This document shows positions 1 to 4,478 of a stretch of 11,940 bases of DNA, one piece after another. The DNA lies in the NCBI GenBank assembly GCA_031276985.1, contig JAISMA010000087.1, forward strand, positions 1-11,940, written 5' to 3'. A program made the position numbers and the translations under genes. The first letter of the stretch is position 1; every line of letters starts with the position of its first letter. The notes under the pieces are model-generated. The model was not told the origin of the DNA, ran no database searches, and saw only the letters and a program-made list of their open reading frames with translations. The DNA comes from Helicobacteraceae bacterium. Its GTDB lineage: Bacteria > Campylobacterota > Campylobacteria > Campylobacterales > SZUA-545.

Positions 1-191
1 ATGCCGTCCAATCTTTTTTGCGAGAATTTCTCTTCAATCAAACTCCAATCTTCAATGATAAACTCAAGTTCAAATCCCGCTTTAGCGCCCGCCTCTTTTA
101 TCTTTTCATAGTCCAAGCCTCGCAAAATCCTGTCCGCGTCATAATATTGATACGGCGGAAAAGGGTCAGCTCCGATTTTTAAGCCTCTCAT
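1..191 (-). CDS. Solute-binding (family 3-like) domain protein, 5' part only
   Basis: The first 63 codons are visible; the gene runs off the left edge. The start begins MRGLKIGADPFPPY, followed by a short gap and LRGLDYEKIKEAG. This is the typical N-terminal fold of periplasmic solute-binding domains of the amino-acid type (SBP_bac_3: a KIG.D..PPY strand, then a G.D.D/E helix). The start at 191 is well supported: AAGGAG (203-198) lies 6 bases upstream, and a near-consensus promoter lies just before it. Oddly, no signal peptide precedes the domain, since the mature-like sequence begins at residue 4. The protein would therefore stay in the cytoplasm unless it is exported by another route, or it could be a sensor module of a larger protein. 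The domain family is a reasonable call; the ligand is unknown. Confidence 0.6.
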   Translation of the reverse strand, partial: MRGLKIGADPFPPYQYYDADRILRGLDYEKIKEAGAKAGFELEFIIEDWSLIEEKFSQKRLDG

Positions 192-197
192 GCAAAT

Positions 198-203
198 CTC
201 CTT
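198..203 (-). promoter_or_regulatory. Ribosome binding site of the solute-binding protein gene
   Basis: AAGGAG on the minus strand, 6 bases before the ATG at 191. It fixes the start and so supports the absence of a signal peptide. Confidence 0.7.
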
Positions 204-217
204 GTAGTGTTTTGAGA

Positions 218-246
218 ATGATAAAGCGTTTGCGCGAAAATGTCAA
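218..246 (-). promoter_or_regulatory. Sigma70-type promoter of the solute-binding protein gene
   Basis: On the minus strand TTGACA (246-241, a perfect -35 box) is followed after exactly 17 bases by TATCAT (223-218, five of six -10 bases). The predicted transcript start is near 211, giving a leader of about 20 bases that contains the AAGGAG site. The gene therefore probably has its own promoter, independent of cas2 upstream. Confidence 0.7.
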
Positions 247-259
247 GAGCGCATTGCTT

Positions 260-436
260 TTATTTATTTAGTTCCAAATGCAAAATCGGATATGGTTTGA
301 CTTCCATATCGGTTTTCGAACGCGCTTTTAACGTAAAACCCATATTGCAGTAAAACAAATTAATAATTCCAATAGAAGCTACAATTAAAAAGTGGTTATT
401 TATAGGTATACACAATACGAACATTGGAAAAAGCAT
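260..436 (-). pseudogene. Probable C-terminal remnant of a GNAT-type acetyltransferase
   Basis: A minus-strand reading frame of 58 codons, open back to a stop near 451 and closed by TAA at 262-260. Its second half (INLFYCNMGFTLKAR, then PYPILHLELNK) resembles the end of GNAT N-acetyltransferases, where an (A)INLYKKMGF-like helix and strand precede the last strands. The first half resembles nothing I recognise, and there is no acetyl-CoA binding Q/RxxGxG/A motif, so most of the domain is missing. The stretch is more A+T rich than the flanking core genes. It could instead be a chance open frame; the call rests on the C-terminal pattern alone. Confidence 0.35.
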
Positions 437-481
437 AAAAGCATATGTTCAAACAAAAACACATTCTATAATCCGCGAAAA

Positions 482-772
482 TCAGACAATTAACGGCGCG
501 TCAATATCAAACGAAGGTTTAGCGCCTATATGTTCTACTTTGCGTTTGTAGTTTGCGCCGAGATAGTAATAACGCAGGCTGTCGCTTTTGCGATCGATAA
601 CGTTTTCAAGCGTATTTTTCAGTTTAACCCAATCGGCGGGGTCGATCGCGCATTCAAATAGTGAAAATTGTACGCGTTGCCCGTAATTAACGCAGGCTTT
701 TGCGACTTTGCGAAGCCGTTTCGCGCCGCCTTGCGTTGAAGAGGCTACGTCGTAAGCGACTAAAACCATCAT
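482..772 (-). CDS. cas2: CRISPR-associated endoribonuclease/integrase subunit Cas2, type I-C
   Basis: 96 residues, full length for Cas2. With Cas1 it forms the complex that inserts new spacers into CRISPR arrays; Cas2 is the central dimer. The ferredoxin-like first strand MMVLVAYDV carries the conserved aspartate (D8). YGQRVQFSLFEC, DSLRYYYLG and VEHIGAKPS..DAPLIV are the signature segments of the I-C (Dvulg) branch. The start at 772 is 2 bases after the TAG of the cas1 stub, with GGAG at the end of that stub as ribosome site, keeping the normal cas1-cas2 junction. Although the frame is intact, cas1 is reduced to its last 19 codons. No cas3, cas5, cas7, cas8c or cas4, and no array downstream, is visible. 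The gene is therefore probably an orphan that cannot support adaptation unless a second locus exists elsewhere. Confidence 0.93.
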   Translation of the reverse strand: MMVLVAYDVASSTQGGAKRLRKVAKACVNYGQRVQFSLFECAIDPADWVKLKNTLENVIDRKSDSLRYYYLGANYKRKVEHIGAKPSFDIDAPLIV

Positions 773-774
773 GC

Positions 775-834
775 CTATCTCCAGAAAAACGGCGGATAAC
801 CGTCTATATCGCCTCTGATATGGCGAGCCAGCAA
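775..834 (-). pseudogene. cas1: cas1 (type I-C) C-terminal stub
   Basis: The last 19 codons read LLARHIRGDIDGYPPFFWR and stop at TAG. This matches the invariant end of type I-C Cas1 (LLAR..RGD.D.YPPF.W), which normally sits directly before cas2 as it does here. The same frame stays open upstream to an ATG at 987, but residues coded there do not resemble Cas1. They include the translation of a CRISPR repeat, so the roughly 320-residue catalytic part (with its Glu-His-Asp metal site) is gone. The breakpoint lies near 834-840. This is a deletion product and not a functional Cas1. Confidence 0.85.
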
Positions 835-946
835 ATTTGAGGAAAGCAAACAGTAATTTGGCTTAAACGTCAAGCCTAAGAGAATTTTGTATCTGTCGCC
901 CCGACTCGTAAAGCAAAGTCGGAGGCGCAACATTACACAAAACAGC

Positions 947-975
947 GTTTCAATCCGCGTATTTGGCAATACGAC
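947..975 (-). CRISPR. Solitary type I-C-like CRISPR repeat
   Basis: A 29-base element read on the minus strand. It starts GTCG, forms a 6-base stem CGTATT/AATACG around the loop GCCA, and ends CGGATTGAAAC. Type I-C repeats have the same plan: GTCG..., a stem ending in CG, then TGGATTGAAAC. Only one base of the terminal 11 differs. It points the same way as cas1/cas2. No second copy with normal spacing of about 35 bases is visible on either side. A single repeat does not prove an array, but its similarity and its position beside cas1/cas2 remnants make a relic likely. Confidence 0.65.
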
Positions 976-1003
976 ATTTGGCGGCATAGCCGTCGCGGTA
1001 TTG
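967..1003. repeat. Inverted repeat linking the CRISPR repeat to its flank
   Basis: CAATAC plus GAC (967-975, the outer part of the CRISPR repeat) can pair with GTC plus GTATTG (992-994 and 998-1003), with a 3-base bulge. A short GGC/GCC stem lies inside the loop. The result is a hairpin of about 9 base pairs that competes with the internal stem of the repeat. It may be chance or a trace of the rearrangement. Confidence 0.4.
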
Positions 1004-1038
1004 TACGCCTAATATGGTGAAACTCAAAGCGCTAGACG

Positions 1039-1413
1039 TCAATTGGCGGGGGGCGACGCGGCAAGGGCAAGGGCAAGGGCGACGGCGATCGCATAACCTT
1101 TTTCGTGCGTAATCGACGTCGATAATCTATCGATTCCAAAGCGTTTGGCGGCGCGAGGGCTTAAAACGGCGATCGGCGCGCCCTCTTCGCTTTTTATAAT
1201 CGTTATATCGTGGAAATTTAGCTTTGCGCCAATACCCGCGCCAAGCGCTTTTGAGACCGCTTCTTTCGCCGCCCATAACCCCGCTACGCTTTCGATCTTA
1301 GCGCCAAAAACTCCAATCTCTTCGTCGCTCATAAAACGACGCAAAGCGCGATCGCCAAAGCGCTCTTTCAAAGCGGTAATTCTTGCGATCTCGACCATAT
1401 CGATTCCAATCAT
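1039..1413 (-). CDS. acpS: Holo-[acyl-carrier-protein] synthase
   Basis: 124 residues. It transfers 4'-phosphopantetheine from coenzyme A to the serine of apo-ACP, switching on fatty acid synthesis in the cytoplasm. Family marks are IGIDMVEI with the metal-binding Asp5, the WAAKEAVSKALG motif (residues 47-58, with catalytic Glu51) and SITHEKGYAIA (100-110). The length is normal. The gene starts 37 bases after the fliL stop on the same strand, a fliL-acpS order I recall from Helicobacter and Campylobacter. The ribosome site is weak, consistent with read-through from fliL. The C-terminal ALALALAA is coded by a tandem hexamer (1061-1080). The upstream end of the CRISPR relic lies only about 60 bases beyond its stop. 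Confidence 0.93.
   Translation of the reverse strand: MIGIDMVEIARITALKERFGDRALRRFMSDEEIGVFGAKIESVAGLWAAKEAVSKALGAGIGAKLNFHDITIIKSEEGAPIAVLSPRAAKRFGIDRLSTSITHEKGYAIAVALALALAASPPAN
1061..1080. repeat. Tandem hexamer repeat inside the 3' end of acpS
   Basis: Three consecutive GCAAGG units plus a partial one. They code the Ala-Leu run near the acpS C-terminus. A change in copy number would add or remove Ala-Leu pairs without a frameshift, in a part of the protein past the catalytic motifs. Confidence 0.6.
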
Positions 1414-1450
1414 CTACGCATCCGCCAACTTCGTCGCTAAAATGCGACAA

Positions 1451-1951
1451 TCATTGAATAACAAAACTTGTGAAATAAACGCTTTTGATCTGCCCGTCGA
1501 TCAAATATCTATTAACGTTATTTTTTATCTCCTCGCGCAATCGCTCTTTGCCGCTTTCGGTCGAAATCTCGTCAAATCGTTTACTTGAAAGCTGACGAAT
1601 AATCGCGTCGCGGATAAGCGGCATTTTGTTTTCCACTTCCGCGCCCGCGTTTTTGTGCGTAAGCTCCAAACTGACGCTTGTTTTGAGATAGCGTCTGCCG
1701 TCGGCGCTGAGCAGATTAACGATAAACTGATCCAAATCCACCATAGGTCCCAGCATAGGCTCGACGCTTGTCGTCGCTTTAGAGCCGCTGATCTGTTGCG
1801 GTTGAACGCTTTCGCCGCTTGATCCCAGCAGCAAAACGAGTACTAAAATAAGCGCAATCAAAAAGAGCGCGACTCCGCCCGCGACAATCAACAGCGCGGG
1901 ACTTTTCTTTTTGGGTTCTTCTTTTTCGTCTTCGGGCTTTACGTTTGCCAT
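1451..1951 (-). CDS. fliL: Flagellar basal body-associated protein FliL
   Basis: 166 residues. FliL is a single-pass inner membrane protein that surrounds the stator units of the flagellar motor and supports torque or stator stability. A charged cytoplasmic N-terminus (residues 1-18) precedes a long hydrophobic segment (about 19-42). The periplasmic domain follows, with family features: a DLDQFIVNLL strand, then RYLKTSVSLEL, IRDAIIRQLSSKRFDEI and GKERLREEIKNNVN, ending VYFTSFVIQ. A good ribosome site (AAGGAG, 9 bases before the ATG) fixes the start at 1951. It is upstream of acpS in the same direction and divergent from the MlaE permease gene. No sigma54-type site with the required GG-N10-GC spacing was found in front of it. 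Confidence 0.92.
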   Translation of the reverse strand: MANVKPEDEKEEPKKKSPALLIVAGGVALFLIALILVLVLLLGSSGESVQPQQISGSKATTSVEPMLGPMVDLDQFIVNLLSADGRRYLKTSVSLELTHKNAGAEVENKMPLIRDAIIRQLSSKRFDEISTESGKERLREEIKNNVNRYLIDGQIKSVYFTSFVIQ

Positions 1952-1968
1952 TTATAGCTCCTTGCTTG

Positions 1969-1977
1969 TGTTACAAT
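1969..1977 (+). promoter_or_regulatory. Candidate extended -10 promoter for the MlaE permease gene
   Basis: TGTTACAAT, an extended -10 (TGn then TACAAT, 5 of 6 consensus bases), lies 46 bases before the permease start in the short divergent gap. No convincing -35 box precedes it. It overlaps the leader of fliL, so the two divergent units could interfere. Confidence 0.3.
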
Positions 1978-2022
1978 ACGAGTAAATCGGCAATTTTAGC
2001 TTAGCCAAGCATAAGAGTTCAG

Positions 2023-2814
2023 ATGTTTGAAGCGTTTTTGTTTCGTTTAGGGCAACCGTTTTGCGCGTTTGCTGAATTTAGCGCCAAAATCGGCGCGTTT
2101 TTCATCTTTCAGGCGCGGTTTTTCCCTCTGCTGTTTTCGCGTCCGTTTCGCGGCGCGCTTTTACTGAAACAGCTTGAGGCGATCGGCGCGAACAGCCTTT
2201 TGGTCGTCGTTATGACCGCCGTTTTCACCGGAATGGTGATGGCGATCCAGCTTTACGGCGCGTTTCATCAATTCGGCGCGGAATCGATGATGGGATACGC
2301 GATCTTTTTGGCGATTGGACGCGAGCTTGGTCCGGTTTTTACGGCGCTTATGCTTATTAGTCGCGCCGCGAGCGCTATGGCGGCGGAGCTTGGCACAATG
2401 CGCGTTACGGAACAGATCGACGCGATCGAGGCGCTATCCGTCAATTCAAAAGCCTATCTTCTAACGCCGCGCATTTTGGCGACGACAATCGCCGCGCCGC
2501 TTCTGATCGCCGTTTTTGATTTCGTGGCGAACGTCGGATCGTATCTTTTGGCGGTGGAACTTGGCGTAAACAAGCACGCTTATATGCGTACGATTGTCTC
2601 TTTCGCGCATTTGAGCGATTTCTTGCAAGGGTGCGTCAAAGGCGTGGTTTTCGGCTATCTAATCAGCGCGATCGCGACTTACGTCGGCTTCAACGCCAAA
2701 GGCGGCGCCAAAGGCGTGGGAATCGCCACGACTCAGGCGGTTGTCAGCGCAAGCGTCGCGCTGTTTTTGGCGAACTATTTTCTATCGTCGCTTTTTCTGC
2801 TGCTCGATTGGTAG
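2023..2814 (+). CDS. mlaE: MlaE-type phospholipid ABC transporter permease
   Basis: 263 residues, the usual length of MlaE/YrbE permeases (DUF140). In the Mla system this protein forms the transmembrane channel, working with an ATPase (MlaF-like) and an MCE-domain protein (MlaD-like) to move phospholipids between inner and outer membrane. Visible features are about five hydrophobic segments, IGRELGPVFTALMLISRAASAMAAELG (residues 98-124), the cytoplasmic coupling segment EQIDAIEAL (130-138), and NAKGGAKGVGIATTQAVV (224-241). The ATPase and MCE genes are not in this window. The last 40 bases overlap the 3' end of the opposite-strand gene. The symbol is by family; it could serve another MCE system. 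Confidence 0.88.
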   Translation: MFEAFLFRLGQPFCAFAEFSAKIGAFFIFQARFFPLLFSRPFRGALLLKQLEAIGANSLLVVVMTAVFTGMVMAIQLYGAFHQFGAESMMGYAIFLAIGRELGPVFTALMLISRAASAMAAELGTMRVTEQIDAIEALSVNSKAYLLTPRILATTIAAPLLIAVFDFVANVGSYLLAVELGVNKHAYMRTIVSFAHLSDFLQGCVKGVVFGYLISAIATYVGFNAKGGAKGVGIATTQAVVSASVALFLANYFLSSLFLLLDW

Positions 2815-3497
2815 AGTTTAACCAGTTGCGCGATCTTGTTGTCGGCGCGAGAAGCTCGTCCCAGCGCGATCAAAAGTAGCAAAAACATCAATGCGATAAA
2901 CGCTAAAAAGCCCAATATGAAGTATTCTACGTGCGCCTTTGTAATCGTCAGATATTGATCGAAAGGCAATCCCGCGCCCTTATCTGCGCGATCAAGCGCC
3001 TCTTTCACCTTTGTTTCCAGCGCGAAAACGCGATCGGCTAACGTATTGACGCGAAGCGTTAGCGTTTCGTCGGGCTTGACCGTTTCCACGACGGTTTGCT
3101 GCGTTGGAACTTGAGCGGCGGCGATCGCGGCTTCGAGTTTGTCTAAGCGTTCGTCTACGTCCGCGCTTGGTCGCTCCACGATCGTTTGAACGACTCCGCC
3201 GCTTTTTGGAATCGAGTTTGCTATTTTTTTCTGCGCGGCGGCAAGCGAAGCGTTTTCTTTGATCAACTTAGCCACATCGTTTTCGAGTTTTTTAACCCGA
3301 TCGCCCGCAACATTGCGCGCGGCGGACGCTTCTTGAGCGTTCCTAAGCGCAATCAAATCGCCCTTTAGCTCCGCGATCTCTTTTTCAAGCCTTTCGATTC
3401 TCTCGCCAATCAGCGCCTCGCTTGAATAGTCAAAAATATAGTTGTCTTTAGCCGCGATCAAAACTACAAACGCCGCCAATATCAATATCGCCCTCAA
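2775..3497 (-). CDS. Coiled-coil membrane protein of unknown function
   Basis: About 240 residues; I do not recognise a family. It has an N-terminal hydrophobic segment (residues 1-16, signal or anchor), then long heptad-rich stretches (about 30-95 and 115-172, with many Leu, Glu, Lys and Arg) split by a Val/Thr/Pro-rich link. A C-terminal membrane segment (about 191-213) and a basic tail follow. The most likely start is TTG at 3497, since a strong ribosome site AAGGAG ends 6 bases before it. The TTG two codons earlier (3503) abuts that site and is too close. The layout suggests a periplasmic coiled coil anchored at both ends. Its tail overlaps the 3' end of mlaE by 40 bases in convergent orientation. 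A structural or envelope-spanning role is only a guess. Confidence 0.75.
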   Translation of the reverse strand: MRAILILAAFVVLIAAKDNYIFDYSSEALIGERIERLEKEIAELKGDLIALRNAQEASAARNVAGDRVKKLENDVAKLIKENASLAAAQKKIANSIPKSGGVVQTIVERPSADVDERLDKLEAAIAAAQVPTQQTVVETVKPDETLTLRVNTLADRVFALETKVKEALDRADKGAGLPFDQYLTITKAHVEYFILGFLAFIALMFLLLLIALGRASRADNKIAQLVKLYQSSSRKSDDRK

Positions 3498-3547
3498 ACG
3501 CAACTCCTTCGCGCAATTTGCCGCAAATAAAGCAAACGGCGTTCCGT

Positions 3548-3556
3548 TGGTATAAT
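3548..3556 (+). promoter_or_regulatory. Extended -10 promoter giving a probable leaderless mRNA
   Basis: TGG followed by a perfect TATAAT (3551-3556). The -10 box ends 6 bases before the ATG at 3563, so transcription would start at or next to the A of the start codon. No ribosome site lies between them. Confidence 0.6.
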
Positions 3557-3562
3557 AGCGCG

Positions 3563-4048
3563 ATGAAAAAGATCGCGTTAGCCGTAATGCGTTTGCAACC
3601 GCTCCACAACGGACATAAGTTGCTTATCAACGCGATGTTGTCCGAATGCGCGATCGCGCTTGTCGCAATCGGCTCAATCGACAAAAACGACGATCGCAAT
3701 CCGTTTAGCTTCGCCGACCGCAAAGCGATGATCGCGGCGCTATACGCGAACGAGCCGCGATTAAAGGTTTTTGGCGTACGCGACATTGGCGCGAAAACTA
3801 AGCGCGAATGGGCGGATTTCGTTTTAAGCGAAATACGGCGGCAAGAGTTGCCTAAACCCACTCATTATTACGCGGGCGATCGCGAAGACGGCGAATGGTT
3901 TTCGGACGTTTTGGCGCTTAGAATCGTCGATCGGTTAAAAGAGGGCGGCGGCGTGAGCGCGACGGAGCTTAGAGGCGCTTTTGCGGGCGAAATTGAAGCG
4001 CTTCCGATACCACGCGAAATCAAAGAATTTTTAAGGCGAAGGCGATGA
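3563..4048 (+). CDS. NadM-like nicotinamide-nucleotide adenylyltransferase family protein
   Basis: 161 residues. A nucleotidyltransferase of the HxGH class, probably joining ATP and NMN (or a related mononucleotide) to form a dinucleotide such as NAD in the cytoplasm. KIALAVMRLQPLHNGHKLLI (residues 3-22) holds the ATP-binding HNGH. IGSIDKNDDRNPFSFADRKAMI (36-57) matches the GS...NPF..G/DR segment of NadM enzymes. VSATELR (131-137) is a variant of the ISSTxxR phosphate-binding motif. This start is chosen over the in-frame ATG at 3518 because strand one begins at residue 3 and the promoter lies inside the longer version. Length fits a stand-alone NadM; bacterial NadM is often fused to a Nudix domain, absent here. 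The substrate could also be another pyridine or pantetheine-type nucleotide. The next gene overlaps by ATGA. Confidence 0.75.
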   Translation: MKKIALAVMRLQPLHNGHKLLINAMLSECAIALVAIGSIDKNDDRNPFSFADRKAMIAALYANEPRLKVFGVRDIGAKTKREWADFVLSEIRRQELPKPTHYYAGDREDGEWFSDVLALRIVDRLKEGGGVSATELRGAFAGEIEALPIPREIKEFLRRRR

Positions 4049-4440
4049 GTTTTAGCGACTTTTTTAGCAATCTGTTTGGATCGCGAGAGCAGATCGAATT
4101 TTACGCCATGATTTTTGCGGCGCTAATCGTTTCTATCGAGCGCGAGCCAAGCGATACGCCAGATCGGATCAAAGCGGCGGCGGAAACGCTTTTCGACGCT
4201 AGAAAAGATCGCGAATTGTTTGCGGCGTTAACGCGCCGATATATAACCGATTGCGCGCAAAACGAAACGTCGTTAAATCGGCTTGTACGCAAGATTGCGC
4301 GGGTTAGCAAACTCTATCCTTCGCGGATAACGCATATGAAAGACGAAGCGATCGAAATCGCCAAAGCCGATAACGACGGCGTGCAAGATCGCGTGTTGGA
4401 GTTTATAGCGATCCTAAAAGCCGAAGCCTCGAAAACATAA
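4045..4440 (+). CDS. Small helical protein of unknown function (possibly TerB-like)
   Basis: 131 residues, mostly predicted helix, no signal peptide. Its ATG overlaps the adenylyltransferase stop (ATGA) and GAAGG lies 5 bases upstream, so the two are co-translated. The pattern IEFYAMIFAALIVSIERE..DTPDRIKAAAETLF (with a D/E-rich turn after the first helix) recalls the TerB/DjlA-like helical fold, but I cannot confirm the family. Basic helices follow in the middle (RRYITDC..., NRLVRKIARV) and the end reads VLEFIAILKAEAS. Coupling to a nucleotide-making enzyme is the only functional hint. Confidence 0.75.
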   Translation: MSFSDFFSNLFGSREQIEFYAMIFAALIVSIEREPSDTPDRIKAAAETLFDARKDRELFAALTRRYITDCAQNETSLNRLVRKIARVSKLYPSRITHMKDEAIEIAKADNDGVQDRVLEFIAILKAEASKT

Positions 4441-4452
4441 CGCGAATTCGCG
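4441..4452. repeat. Perfect 12-base palindrome in the convergent gap
   Basis: CGCGAATTCGCG directly follows the stop codon of the plus-strand gene, in the 38-base gap before the end of the GGDEF-EAL gene. No run of T follows on either strand, so it is not a typical intrinsic terminator, though it could form a small stem in either transcript. Confidence 0.45.
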
Positions 4453-4478
4453 TCGACAATTTTCGGTTAAAGCTGGAA

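Noticed and set aside
877..905. Degenerate second CRISPR repeat beginning GTCG on the minus strand
   Set aside because: Only about 12 of 29 bases match, the spacer would be 41 bases, and the typical ATTGAAAC end is absent.
899..924. CCGACT...AGTCGG inverted repeat as a terminator
   Set aside because: The stem is 6 bases with a 10-base loop and has no T run on either side.
835..987. Reading frame upstream of the cas1 stub, open back to ATG 987, as a real small gene
   Set aside because: Its first part is the translation of the CRISPR repeat and the rest resembles no family; it is open by chance and fused to the stub.
1145..1588. Plus-strand frame opposite acpS and fliL
   Set aside because: It lies wholly antisense to two well-supported genes and has no recognisable domain or ribosome site.
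1952..2022. Sigma54 promoter for fliL
   Set aside because: A TTGG...TTGC pair is present but GG and GC are 13 bases apart, not the required 10.
3518..3562. Longer N-terminus of the NadM-like protein
   Set aside because: The extension carries the promoter -10 box and adds residues before the first strand of the fold.
3448..3861. Minus-strand frame opposite the NadM-like gene
   Set aside because: It is a shadow of the coding frame, Ala/Ser/Arg-rich with no motif.
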